From IMG/VR virus record IMGVR_UViG_3300043409_001491, positions 1 through 64,000 of that record: a DNA stretch of 64,000 bases, one strand, 5' to 3'. How positions within the stretch are numbered: position 1 is the stretch's first letter; every line of letters begins with the position of its first letter. The translations under genes were made by a program, and so were the position numbers. This stretch comes from a virus. The notes below the pieces were generated by a model. That model was not told the origin of the DNA. It saw only the letters and a list, made by a program, of their open reading frames with translations, and did not search any database. This document shows, piece by piece, positions 22,254-28,903 of the stretch.

Positions 22254-22393
22254 TTTAGATCCTTAGATACTAAATACTTGTCCATAAGTTCATTAAATAC
22301 TTTTTTGCATTTCTCATCATTCCAGCCATTTTCCATGCCAGTAGTTGATACCGCTTCTCTTAATTTACGGCTGTACCAGAATAAGTCGTTCAT
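22250..22393 (-). CDS. 47-residue helical protein
   Basis: MNDLFWYSRKLREAVSTTGM, then WNDEKCKKVFNELMDKYLV. ATGA overlaps on both sides. Unknown. Confidence 0.6.
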   Translation of the reverse strand: MNDLFWYSRKLREAVSTTGMENGWNDEKCKKVFNELMDKYLVSKDLK

Positions 22394-22512
22394 ATATTTT
22401 TTTCAAGTTTATCAAGACGGTCTTTTAAAGGTTTTAGCATATGTAAAACCATAATAAAATCTAAGCCTAAGCCTAGAAATAAACCAAATAAAAACCATAG
22501 TAATGAGTTCAT
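22390..22512 (-). CDS. 40-residue membrane microprotein
   Basis: MNSLLWFLFGLFLGLGLDFI, then a basic helix PLKDRLDKLEKNI: one transmembrane span with a cytoplasmic helix. First gene after promoter 22519-22547. Confidence 0.65.
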   Translation of the reverse strand: MNSLLWFLFGLFLGLGLDFIMVLHMLKPLKDRLDKLEKNI

Positions 22513-22518
22513 ATATAC

Positions 22519-22547
22519 ATCATACCATTCGGCGAAAAAATTGTCAA
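22519..22547 (-). promoter_or_regulatory. Leftward promoter with CGCCGAA in its spacer
   Basis: Minus-strand TTGACA, 17-bp spacer, TATGAT, ending 7 bp before the ATG at 22512. The spacer contains CGCCGAA; another copy lies upstream at about 22559-22565. Confidence 0.78.
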
Positions 22548-22588
22548 GTCTTTAAAGTTCGGCGGAAATAGAGTAACAAACCTTCTCA

Positions 22589-22603
22589 TGCCCTACACGG
22601 GCA
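22589..22603 (-). terminator. Hairpin after gene 22604-22810
   Basis: TGCCC / GGGCA stem with a five-base loop directly after the stop codon on the minus strand. No T-run follows, so termination strength is uncertain. Confidence 0.45.
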
Positions 22604-22810
22604 CTATTGGTTAGTATCCCCAATATGCGATACTTCTACAGGAAAGACATACTTAGTCTTGTTTACAATTGCAGCAGAGACCTTACGGCCACCCACTCTG
22701 ATTACAGGTTTAGACTTCATAGGCTTGCGCTTACCTTTGATCCTAGGGCCTTGCCTATGCATGTTCCTAGTAGTAGGCAAAGATGTCACAAATAGGTTAG
22801 GCTCTGACAT
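22604..22810 (-). CDS. Basic hypothetical protein
   Basis: 68 residues from the ATG at 22810; the frame is open to 22942 but that part covers another gene. Very basic middle (RQGPRIKGKRKPMKSKPVIR) then GGRKVSAAIVNKTKYVFPVE. It may bind nucleic acid; unproven. Confidence 0.6.
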   Translation of the reverse strand: MSEPNLFVTSLPTTRNMHRQGPRIKGKRKPMKSKPVIRVGGRKVSAAIVNKTKYVFPVEVSHIGDTNQ

Positions 22811-22958
22811 TATCTTTCTTTGCATTTCTTTTTGCCCAAGCCAGTTTATGTTGTTTTTCAAGAGCACGGTATTCATCTGAAGGTGGGCACTCATTACACC
22901 AATGATAACTGGTAAAGTAAGGCTCCCCACGCTTATGGGCACACATTGAACTTTTCAT
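22797..22958 (-). CDS. 53-residue zinc-binding protein
   Basis: MKSSMCAHKRGEPYFTSYHW then CNECPPSDEYRALEKQHKLA: C-x-H and CNEC. Strong AAAGGAGATATT before the ATG marks this as the real frame here. Confidence 0.68.
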   Translation of the reverse strand: MKSSMCAHKRGEPYFTSYHWCNECPPSDEYRALEKQHKLAWAKRNAKKDNVRA

Positions 22959-22969
22959 AATATCTCCTT

Positions 22970-23185
22970 TTAATAGTTTCTATATTTCCAATTTAGCAGG
23001 GTATAGACAAACTCTCCATACCAAGTCTTACTACAACGCTTAATGCCATCTTCCCCATAATGATCATACATAAATAGGATTAGTTTGGCTTTATCCCTGG
23101 TTCTAGTCACCTTACCGCAAGAGATGCATGATTCAAAGATATACTTGGGCAAAGGTTTGTCAAAGTCTACATCGTTTTTCTTCAT
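22970..23185 (-). CDS. 71-residue CxxC protein
   Basis: DKPLPKYIFESCISCGKVTR, then YDHYGEDGIKRCSKTWYGEF. CISC plus a single late Cys. Its ATG overlaps the stop of the gene upstream. Confidence 0.65.
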   Translation of the reverse strand: MKKNDVDFDKPLPKYIFESCISCGKVTRTRDKAKLILFMYDHYGEDGIKRCSKTWYGEFVYTLLNWKYRNY

Positions 23186-23418
23186 TATATTTGTTCCTTA
23201 GCATACATGATTTTAAACTCTAACTCATCCCTATTTTCTGCAACTGTTCTGGCTGTCCAGTTAATCAGAGATATGGTTCTAGTTATATCATTATGAGATA
23301 CATGCTCAGACTGAGCAGCCTCAAGGTATCTGGATATGTCATTTTTGAGGTTTTCTAAAACAAATGCGAAATCCTCTTCGTATTGATGAATTTGCTTTTT
23401 ATTTTTTTTAGTAATCAT
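23185..23418 (-). CDS. 77-residue helical protein
   Basis: Basic start MITKKNKKQIHQYEEDFAFV, then long amphipathic helices. First gene after a promoter. Unknown. Confidence 0.65.
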   Translation of the reverse strand: MITKKNKKQIHQYEEDFAFVLENLKNDISRYLEAAQSEHVSHNDITRTISLINWTARTVAENRDELEFKIMYAKEQI

Positions 23419-23424
23419 AACTCA

Positions 23425-23453
23425 ATCATATCAAAAAATTCGGGGAAAGTCAA
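23425..23453 (-). promoter_or_regulatory. Leftward promoter
   Basis: Minus-strand TTGACT, 17-bp spacer (with CCCCGAAT), TATGAT, 7 bp before the ATG at 23418. Confidence 0.75.
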
Positions 23454-23484
23454 GAAAGACCCCATTATCCCTAGTATAAACACA

Positions 23485-23625
23485 TCATGGTATACATAGC
23501 GTACAAAAACAGTTTACTTCGTGATAGTGTGCTGGATTACATCTAGGACATTTGCTTGTTGGTTGCTCAATATAGTAGGCAACCTTAAACATTAAACCAC
23601 AGTTAAAGCATAGGATATTTGCCAT
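23485..23625 (-). CDS. 46-residue multi-cysteine zinc protein
   Basis: MANILCFNCGLMFKVAYYIE, then KCPRCNPAHYHEVNCFCTLC: CFNC, CPRC and CFCTLC, six or more Cys, enough for two zinc sites. Confidence 0.68.
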   Translation of the reverse strand: MANILCFNCGLMFKVAYYIEQPTSKCPRCNPAHYHEVNCFCTLCIP

Positions 23626-23631
23626 GTATCC

Positions 23632-23660
23632 AGCATATCACAGATAGCCAGAGAGATCAA
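23632..23660 (-). promoter_or_regulatory. Leftward promoter
   Basis: Minus-strand TTGATC, 17-bp spacer, TATGCT, 7 bp before the ATG at 23625. It borders the origin-like region. Confidence 0.65.
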
Positions 23661-23680
23661 TACCGTTTGAAATATGGGAT

Positions 23681-24300
23681 GGTTTGACATAGTTATCCAC
23701 AGGTGGGAGGCGTGGTTTGATAGAGTTATCCACAGATTTACTATAGTTATCCACAGGTTAAATGTTACTGATATTTTTTAGATTTATCTTAAAGTGGAGC
23801 AAAGTGGAGGATAGTGGGTTATTGGGCGTTTATACAGATGGCGTCGTAATGTCTAACAGCGGCCAAACCTCCTATCATAAAACCTTCACATTGTCAAACC
23901 TTACAAACCTTGGCATTATACCCCCAAACCTCCCATTTGTCAACTCTAAAACCCTACACAAAATGGCAGAAAATGTCCAATAAAATCATATAAAGGTTTG
24001 ATAATATTGATAATATCTAGAAAACCAGGGAAAAATATATAGTCTTCGTAATGTCTTTTAACCTATAGGGTTTGGTATATCTTCTGATCCCCGCCTGCAA
24101 ATGTGTAACAGGATTAGGACTTATGCTGGCGCCGCAGGACCGCCAAAATGCGGCGGTATAAAGAAGGATACGATTTACTCCTAGTATAACTACGAGAGTT
24201 ACCAAACCTTGCAAAGTATCTTTTAGGCATACAATAATTATACACTGGTTTGAAGGTTTGTCCATGAATCTGGAAAAATTATAAAAAGATCGTAATGTTT
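23681..24300. other. Candidate replication origin (gene-free, DnaA boxes and iterated hexamers)
   Basis: About 620 bp without a convincing gene. Holds three perfect DnaA boxes TTATCCACA (23693, 23726, 23747), the first two in repeated GGTTTGAYAKAGTTATCCACAG modules 33 bp apart; eleven GGTTTG/CAAACC hexamers; an AT-rich direct repeat (TTGATAATA twice, near 23998-24017); a perfect ACCGCC/GGCGGT hairpin (24139-24157); and two copies of a GGGAAAAAT-N10-CGTAATG element. These are the usual parts of an iteron or DnaA-dependent origin. Open frames at 23762-23983 (+) and 24017-24265 (-) look like chance. Confidence 0.6.
23693..23755 (+). promoter_or_regulatory. Cluster of three DnaA boxes
   Basis: Three exact TTATCCACA nonamers at 23693-23701, 23726-23734 and 23747-23755, spaced 33 and 21 bp. 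Same orientation. Further boxes lie at 32877-32885 (+), 35604-35612 (-) and 35646-35654 (-). Confidence 0.8.
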
Positions 24301-24310
24301 TTTTAAGGTT

Positions 24311-24592
24311 TTACTGCTGCTCGGATGATGCGATCTCAAGCAGTTCATCAAGGGTCATGCCCTCCATGATGTCATCAGGATCTACTTTAAGGGATCCAAT
24401 GAACATATCAAAGGTATCTATAACATACCTGCGTCCATCATCTGATAACTCTACTATCAAACCTTCACTTGTCAAAAAAGCCAGGGGAAGGCCAAGATCA
24501 TTAAACTCTACAAAATCTCTAAACTCTTTACTATCACCATAGTTAGCATGTAGTTCACCTAATATTCCACATACCGTTTCAAAATTAACCAT
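24311..24592 (-). CDS. Acidic hypothetical protein
   Basis: 93 residues, strongly acidic: LGELHANYGDSKEFRDFVEF, then VIDTFDMFIGSLKVDPDDIM and EGMTLDELLEIASSEQQ. It lies next to the candidate origin; a minus-strand TATACT (about 24599) could drive it. A DNA mimic is conceivable but unsupported. Confidence 0.65.
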   Translation of the reverse strand: MVNFETVCGILGELHANYGDSKEFRDFVEFNDLGLPLAFLTSEGLIVELSDDGRRYVIDTFDMFIGSLKVDPDDIMEGMTLDELLEIASSEQQ

Positions 24593-24678
24593 AGTTCAAG
24601 TATAGCAGATTCCCTGGTTCTGGGAAAAATAAGGTTTGATCGTAATAAGGTTTGAAGGTTTGGCTCGGGCCTCGGGCC

Positions 24679-24732
24679 CTGCCATTTCTGGCAGCCCCCA
24701 TTCCTAATGGATTGCTCAGCCCCCGCAGGGGC
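24679..24732 (-). terminator. Two GC-rich hairpins downstream of gene 24741-24968
   Basis: Perfect CTGCCA-TTTC-TGGCAG (24679-24694) and GCCCC-CGCA-GGGGC (24719-24732). No clear T-run. They may stop leftward transcription before the origin-like region. Confidence 0.5.
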
Positions 24733-24740
24733 ATTGCGTT

Positions 24741-24968
24741 TTATAAAATCTTATCGCTATAATAACCTAGCCTGTTATATTCCACAACTTCTTTATTATA
24801 TTCTGCTGCCTCTAATACTTCAAGTGCTCTACGATAAATTAAATATGGTTGAGCAACTGCAAGATATTTTCCTACTGCTTCAAGGTCTAGCGAATAATCT
24901 GATAACTGCTTGCCAATAGCAATAGCAACTTTTTCCTCTTTGCTTATACCTAGTTTAAGACCTCTCAT
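24741..24968 (-). CDS. Hypothetical helical protein
   Basis: 75 residues from the ATG at 24968, which leaves a proper gap to GGAGGG; an ATG two codons earlier touches that site. LGISKEEKVAIAIGKQLSDY and YRRALEVLEAAEYNKEVVEY are helical. Unknown. Confidence 0.6.
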   Translation of the reverse strand: MRGLKLGISKEEKVAIAIGKQLSDYSLDLEAVGKYLAVAQPYLIYRRALEVLEAAEYNKEVVEYNRLGYYSDKIL

Positions 24969-24980
24969 CCTCATCCCTCC

Positions 24981-25009
24981 ATTGTATCAAAAAAAGAGGT
25001 GGAGGGCAA
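24981..25009 (-). promoter_or_regulatory. Leftward promoter
   Basis: Minus-strand TTGCCC, 17-bp spacer, TACAAT, just upstream of the gene at 24968. Confidence 0.55.
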
Positions 25010-25050
25010 CCCACCACAGTTCGCCCCCCACCATAAGTGCGAGAGTGACC

Positions 25051-25413
25051 CTACTCCCCCACTAGCGCAACGACAGGTTTATAAGCCTGTACAAATAGGT
25101 CCCAGTCAGCCTTAACGTTTCCGTCAATAACAACTTCCTGAATAATGTCAACTATAACGGTTTGATCACCTAGGTCAGATGATGTATCATTAATAGCATA
25201 AATTCCAAAGCCTGTCTCACTTAGGACGGAGTCTTGAATAAGATAACTAATAATCATACGTGTTACATAAGACTCATCGCTCCAACGTGGACGTGCATGG
25301 TCCAGCGCCATTGCTAGGTCTCTCTGCCATTCATCCTGACCCCAGTGACTGTAGAGCACTACTGCAGGTTTGTCTTCTCTGTCTTTAAATACAAAGTGAA
25401 TCCGTGCTCCCAT
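25051..25413 (-). CDS. Conserved hypothetical protein
   Basis: 120 residues from the ATG at 25413 (AAGGATATAAAA upstream). MGARIHFVFKDREDKPAVVL, YSHWGQDEWQRDLAMALDHA and WSDESYVTRMIISYLI look conserved and resemble small actinophage proteins of unknown function. The frame to 25485 overlaps another gene. Confidence 0.65.
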   Translation of the reverse strand: MGARIHFVFKDREDKPAVVLYSHWGQDEWQRDLAMALDHARPRWSDESYVTRMIISYLIQDSVLSETGFGIYAINDTSSDLGDQTVIVDIIQEVVIDGNVKADWDLFVQAYKPVVALVGE

Positions 25414-25423
25414 TTTTATATCC

Positions 25424-25603
25424 TTACTTTGGTAGGCACTTAGTGATTCGCCAGTACTTCCAGCAATCCATGCCCTTATGCTCAAAGTACTTAGATATTG
25501 CAGGCATGTTTAAACGTGTAGGAACAACAGGGTCTGCAGCAAACGTTGGTGTTGCAGTCAGTGTAAGTCCTACTGTAATTAATACCGCTACTACTTTTTT
25601 CAT
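25424..25603 (-). CDS. Secreted peptide with signal sequence and two cysteines
   Basis: 59 residues from the ATG at 25603. Basic MKKV start, hydrophobic core VAVLITVGLTLTA, and a TFA-A cleavage site near residue 22. The mature 37-residue peptide is basic and ends DCWKYWRITKCLPK, with two Cys that could form one disulfide outside the cytoplasm. Unusual in a phage early region; it might act on the cell envelope or as a superinfection or neighbour-directed factor. Confidence 0.7.
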   Translation of the reverse strand: MKKVVAVLITVGLTLTATPTFAADPVVPTRLNMPAISKYFEHKGMDCWKYWRITKCLPK

Positions 25604-25638
25604 TATATTCCATTCTCTAGTTTGTGTGTTGTTTAACA

Positions 25639-25821
25639 TTACTCTGCTTCTTCCTCTTCTATGTCTGTTACTTCTAGTGGATACCAATCATATGCATAGT
25701 CCTCAACATTTTCACTTAACTCTATGCGGTTCATCTCATCAAGTGCTTCTTGCTCTGATTCTGCCTCAATTTCAAACTCATAGTGAATTTCTCTAGTGGC
25801 AGTTATTCTGTATAGTGACAT
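25639..25821 (-). CDS. 60-residue acidic protein
   Basis: MSLYRITATREIHYEFEIEA, then ESEQEALDEMNRIELSENVE: a beta-hairpin and helix of the kind found in small phage and actinobacterial proteins; ends DIEEEEAE. Abuts the next gene. Confidence 0.65.
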   Translation of the reverse strand: MSLYRITATREIHYEFEIEAESEQEALDEMNRIELSENVEDYAYDWYPLEVTDIEEEEAE

Positions 25822-26256
25822 TTACTTCTCCAATCCTACTAAGGTCATTTCTTCAATGGTAGCACAGTTAGGGCATTTTTCCAAATCGTGCTCTTGGAAG
25901 GCATCTCTGATAAGATTATCAGGGTCTTCTAATTCTGAATCACAGTTCTCGCAGTAATACCACGGTATACCAACTTGAATCTGTATAGTAGTATTATCAG
26001 GGAAAGGAACCTCAGTGACAAAGTATCCTATTCGATTAACAAATCCCCAGCCAGACCAGATGTACAGGCCACCGTCGTCTCCGTCACCAAGCATCCAGAT
26101 ACGGTTTTCATCCTGCGTCTTGACAAACTCTACCTCAGAGCCATAGGTCTCAAACATGTGGCCATCAAATGAAGAGGTAACGTCAATGTGATTCTTGATA
26201 GGCTTATAAGTGTTAAACCATTCATCTTCTGTAAGTTCAATAAAGTTATCAGTCAT
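25822..26256 (-). CDS. Conserved protein with C-terminal zinc ribbon
   Basis: 144 residues. N-terminal FIELTEDEWFNTYKPIKNHI, a middle with GDGDDGGLYIWSGWGFVNRI, and a C-terminal ribbon YYCENCDSEL...KCPNC. Function unknown; it overlaps the next upstream gene by 8 bp. Confidence 0.7.
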   Translation of the reverse strand: MTDNFIELTEDEWFNTYKPIKNHIDVTSSFDGHMFETYGSEVEFVKTQDENRIWMLGDGDDGGLYIWSGWGFVNRIGYFVTEVPFPDNTTIQIQVGIPWYYCENCDSELEDPDNLIRDAFQEHDLEKCPNCATIEEMTLVGLEK

Positions 26257-26467
26257 TGTCTTCTGCTAACTCTACCGTGCAGATATAGTATTTGCCTAAG
26301 AAAATATTATATGCTGCTTCAAGGCCATCTACAAACCCTCTGGCCTCTGTACGTTCCATGGATAGCATTGCGTCCCCATAGTCGCCGTCTTCTTCTTCCT
26401 TGGCTATCTCTAAGAAATCTAAAGTAGCCTTGTCAATCATCTGTTCTAACATTTCTTGCGGGGTCAT
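26249..26467 (-). CDS. Acidic helical protein
   Basis: 72 residues: MTPQEMLEQMIDKATLDFLE, then RTEARGFVDGLEAAYNIFLG. ATGA overlap upstream. It is similar in plan to the next protein (26464-26703): both contain a GFVDGLEAAYN / GYLEALTNVY type helix, so they may be diverged duplicates. Confidence 0.62.
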   Translation of the reverse strand: MTPQEMLEQMIDKATLDFLEIAKEEEDGDYGDAMLSMERTEARGFVDGLEAAYNIFLGKYYICTVELAEDND

Positions 26468-26703
26468 CGCTTCTCCTCTATGTTTTTGCGGTCTATAGAT
26501 AAATTATAGGTCATGCAGTATACATTTGTCAAGGCCTCTAGATACCCTTCCAAAAACCTATCGTCATTGTCTCCGTCCATAACTTCTTCTGTCTCCAGCA
26601 TTTCAACCTTTAGGTAGCCGTGGATAACATCAATTAATGGGATAGTTATATCTTCAAGGGACTTAACTAAATATTCAGGGATAAAAGGATACTTATCACT
26701 CAT
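26464..26703 (-). CDS. Acidic helical protein
   Basis: 79 residues from the second ATG (26703). DITIPLIDVIHGYLKVEMLE and DRFLEGYLEALTNVYCMTYN. Overlaps the genes on both sides by 4-8 bp. Unknown. Confidence 0.62.
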   Translation of the reverse strand: MSDKYPFIPEYLVKSLEDITIPLIDVIHGYLKVEMLETEEVMDGDNDDRFLEGYLEALTNVYCMTYNLSIDRKNIEEKR

Positions 26704-26857
26704 CAATAACCTCCAGTATATGGTCTAGACAAACGATTGCTCCAGTTAAATAGTTATAGGTTGCGTCCTTGCTTGGTAGGTCTTCAAGGCTATCCCTATC
26801 CTGTACTATGGATATGCGGTGTATCTTGATATATTCTCGTAGTGTTTTTATGTTCAT
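26696..26857 (-). CDS. 53-residue protein
   Basis: MNIKTLREYIKIHRISIVQD, then YNYLTGAIVCLDHILEVIDE, helical. First gene of the 25051-26857 run, 7 bp after a strong -10. Confidence 0.62.
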   Translation of the reverse strand: MNIKTLREYIKIHRISIVQDRDSLEDLPSKDATYNYLTGAIVCLDHILEVIDE

Positions 26858-26863
26858 ATATTA

Positions 26864-26892
26864 ATTATAGTGGTTTGGGCTGACAGGGTCAA
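26864..26892 (-). promoter_or_regulatory. Leftward promoter with TGTCAG spacer motif
   Basis: Minus-strand TTGACC, 17-bp spacer containing TGTCAG and CAAACC, then TATAAT. A CRP-like palindrome lies at 26903-26918, 11 bp beyond the -35. Confidence 0.8.
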
Positions 26893-26902
26893 GTTCTACA
26901 GG

Positions 26903-26918
26903 TGTGATGTTGGTCACT
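26903..26918. promoter_or_regulatory. CRP/GlxR-like operator
   Basis: TGTGA-N6-TCACT, one base from the consensus TGTGA-N6-TCACA. Upstream of promoter 26864-26892 and overlapping the end of gene 26914-27015. Confidence 0.65.
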
Positions 26919-27015
26919 TCCCTGGACAGTTCATGTGAAAGTATACTATTAGCATATGCTCAGGATCTGTTGTGGTTGCTCCACATGTGTTACAGGACCA
27001 AGATTGTTTAGCCAT
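26914..27015 (-). CDS. 33-residue CxxC microprotein
   Basis: MAKQSWSCNTCGATTTDPEH, then LIVYFHMNCPGK: CNTC and one late Cys. Coupled to the gene upstream (TAATG). Confidence 0.55.
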   Translation of the reverse strand: MAKQSWSCNTCGATTTDPEHMLIVYFHMNCPGK

Positions 27016-27089
27016 TAGCAGTCCTCACATAGTACATCGCCATAAGGAATAGATTTGCCACACTCACAACACCAAGACTCATCTTTCAT
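27015..27089 (-). CDS. 24-residue zinc-knuckle peptide
   Basis: MKDESWCCECGKSIPYGDVL then CEDC: a complete four-Cys zinc knuckle in only 24 residues. Ends at the start of the next gene. Confidence 0.5.
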   Translation of the reverse strand: MKDESWCCECGKSIPYGDVLCEDC

Positions 27090-27094
27090 CCCCA

Positions 27095-27253
27095 TTAATC
27101 AAAGTACCCTTCTGCCCATAGCCCCTGGAGAAACTCTCTAGTAGTAACTAGGTAGTTATAGATAGCAGGGTGCTCATCAGAGTTGATTAATAGTATAGCG
27201 TTATCAACACCATATGTCATGTTGTTTAAGTCTTCTAATTCATAGCCTAACAT
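27095..27253 (-). CDS. 52-residue acidic protein
   Basis: MLGYELEDLNNMTYGVDNAI, then YLVTTREFLQGLWAEGYFD. Unknown. Confidence 0.6.
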   Translation of the reverse strand: MLGYELEDLNNMTYGVDNAILLINSDEHPAIYNYLVTTREFLQGLWAEGYFD

Positions 27254-27257
27254 TAGC

Positions 27258-27416
27258 CTACCCCCAGTATTCTAAGATAGTTTGCATGGTAGTATGTATT
27301 ACGCAGTCACAGTCTCCACCCATGTTATCCATGAATTCAAGATGTGAGTAGTTGTCGTTGTAGATTTCATCTACGAGTTCGCTTATTGTGTATGGTTTGA
27401 ATGTTGTTTGAGTCAT
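27258..27416 (-). CDS. 52-residue protein
   Basis: MTQTTFKPYTISELVDEIYN, then MGGDCDCVIHTTMQTILEYW. CDC pair. First gene after promoter 27423-27451. Confidence 0.62.
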   Translation of the reverse strand: MTQTTFKPYTISELVDEIYNDNYSHLEFMDNMGGDCDCVIHTTMQTILEYWG

Positions 27417-27422
27417 GTATTA

Positions 27423-27451
27423 ATTATCGCATGAAACTGGGAAAATGTCAA
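27423..27451 (-). promoter_or_regulatory. Leftward promoter
   Basis: Minus-strand TTGACA, 17-bp spacer starting TTTTCCCAG, then GATAAT. CATTACG sits 6 bp upstream of the -35, making a bipartite element also seen at 24028, 24271 and 24621. Confidence 0.78.
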
Positions 27452-27537
27452 CTCTTCCGTAATGAAGATTTGAGAAAAATAACACTGTTACGTAATAAGA
27501 GTTGTAACAAAATGTTATAAAACCCGAGCCAACCTTG

Positions 27538-27611
27538 CGATTCCAACGGGACTTGAACCCGTAGCCTCTACCGTGACAGGGTAGCGATCTAACCAATTGA
27601 TCTATGGAATC
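27538..27611 (-). tRNA. tRNA-Asp (GTC)
   Basis: Acceptor GATTCCA/TGGAATC, anticodon stem CTACC/GGTAG with loop CTGTCAC (GTC), T-arm ACGGG/CCCGT. CCA not encoded. Confidence 0.95.
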
Positions 27612-27614
27612 TTG

Positions 27615-27636
27615 CGAGCAGTTTTAAATCTTGCTC
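27615..27636 (-). terminator. Hairpin with A-rich loop after the DUF932 gene
   Basis: Minus strand GAGCA-(AGATTTAAAAC)-TGCTC between the DUF932 stop and tRNA-Asp. Same hairpin family as at 29516, 30113 and 32915; weak stem, so it may serve RNA processing rather than termination. Confidence 0.45.
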
Positions 27637-27647
27637 AGGATTTTTTA

Positions 27648-28664
27648 CTATGCGAGTTGCATTACATTCTGTACAACTTTTAGCAAACGATTTTTTTCTG
27701 CATTGATAGCAGGGTCAAATCCGCTTGCACTTGCTAGGATTGATTCATTAGAACCACCACGAGCAGAACGATACCAATCAAGACGCTCAGTTAGCGCATT
27801 GAAAGCACCCCACGCATTACCAGCAATCATGCCGTTATATTCGCCAGTGTAAATGTCATTGATAACATCTATTTTGTTTTCCCACTTCTTTACAGCACCC
27901 TTAGAATCTTTTTCAGGTTTTGCATAAGCAGCAAGAATAATATCGTTGAATTGCTTGGCAGAAACTTCTTTTTCAATCATAGCCTTAGCCATGATATCAA
28001 ATGCGTCCATGTACTTGTTAGCCATGCCAAGGGTCTCACGAGCAACTTGCACCTTACCGCTTGCAGTTTGTGTGTGACGAATCTTGAATGATTGCTTTAC
28101 GCCACCCTTGACTTTTTTCTGATTAAGTGCAAGATTGAGAGTGTTAGCGCATACTACACGAACAGGTGTGATACTTGCTTGAATAGCGATAGAACCATCG
28201 TGTGATGTATTGATAAGCAAATAAGTCTTTACCTTATCTGCAACACCGCTAGGGTCTAGAATTGTCTCACGCTCTAGTGCAAGAGAACCAAATACAACAC
28301 GTCCACCCTTGATTGCGCCAGCAGTTTCCCAACGTCCACCACCATCTAGAATGTTATCACCAAATGAGAATAAATCTTCATTCTGCATTACATGGTAACG
28401 CTCACCAACAACACCAAGAATGTCTGTCTGTGAATTATCTGTAGGGTTAGTACGCAATACATATTGATATTGTTTATCACTTGTTAAGTGTGATGGAGTA
28501 ATCATATCCTCTAGACGAACATTCCAGCCATTAAGATTTGCTGCTTCCAGCATTTCGATAGTAGATTTTTCTTCTGTGAATACGGTACCCAATCCATGCC
28601 AAGCAGGCTCACGGAAAGAGGCGAAAGATTCTTTTCCGTTTTGTGTTTCTATGTCATGTGCCAT
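27648..28664 (-). CDS. DUF932 / TIGR03299-type phage-plasmid protein
   Basis: 338 residues from the ATG at 28664 (AGGAAAAAACTC upstream); the frame continues to 28727 without a good start. Motifs of the DUF932 family: EPAWHGLGTVF near the start, LGVVGERYHVMQNEDLFSFG, then PVRVVCANTLNLAL and GMIAGNAWGAFNALTERLDW. Widespread in phages and plasmids, with no settled biochemical function; sometimes adjacent to recombination or replication genes. Largest gene of this early block. Confidence 0.9.
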   Translation of the reverse strand: MAHDIETQNGKESFASFREPAWHGLGTVFTEEKSTIEMLEAANLNGWNVRLEDMITPSHLTSDKQYQYVLRTNPTDNSQTDILGVVGERYHVMQNEDLFSFGDNILDGGGRWETAGAIKGGRVVFGSLALERETILDPSGVADKVKTYLLINTSHDGSIAIQASITPVRVVCANTLNLALNQKKVKGGVKQSFKIRHTQTASGKVQVARETLGMANKYMDAFDIMAKAMIEKEVSAKQFNDIILAAYAKPEKDSKGAVKKWENKIDVINDIYTGEYNGMIAGNAWGAFNALTERLDWYRSARGGSNESILASASGFDPAINAEKNRLLKVVQNVMQLA

Positions 28665-28698
28665 GAGTTTTTTCCTTTTCTGTTGATTGTTTATACTA

Positions 28699-28727
28699 AG
28701 TTTAGCAGACAGGGCTGACAAAGTCAA
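28699..28727 (-). promoter_or_regulatory. Leftward promoter with TGTCAG spacer motif
   Basis: Minus-strand TTGACT, 17-bp spacer with TGTCAG, TAAACT, upstream of the DUF932 gene. Confidence 0.68.
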
Positions 28728-28783
28728 ATCGTCCTAGCAGACAGGGGACAATCTGGACATTTCTTAAAGTGTCGTAAATCACA

Positions 28784-28799
28784 TGTGATCTTGGTCACA
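28784..28799. promoter_or_regulatory. CRP/GlxR-like operator
   Basis: Exact TGTGA-N6-TCACA upstream of the DUF932 promoter, followed on the plus strand by CCCCCCGAG. Confidence 0.75.
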
Positions 28800-28871
28800 C
28801 CCCCCGAGTTTTTTATGGCAAAAAAATTAAGCAGTTTACATGGCCATGCTCAGGGCCCTTGCCTAGTTTAA

Positions 28872-28888
28872 AGACATTCGGCATGTCT
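28872..28888 (-). terminator. Hairpin after gene 28904-29329
   Basis: Minus strand AGACAT-GCCGA-ATGTCT followed by TTAAA. Short stem; moderate terminator. Confidence 0.5.
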
Positions 28889-28903
28889 ATTAGTAGCCCC
28901 CTA

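Noticed and set aside
22811-22942. 44-residue extension of the gene at 22604-22810
   Set aside because: It is the shadow of the zinc-binding gene 22797-22958, which has a strong ribosome site.
23762-23983. 73-residue rightward frame in the origin-like region
   Set aside because: No ribosome site, no family-like pattern, and it is covered with DnaA boxes and CAAACC repeats.
24017-24265. 82-residue leftward frame in the origin-like region
   Set aside because: Composition looks non-coding and a TATAAT lies 14 bp before its ATG; more likely regulatory DNA or an RNA start.
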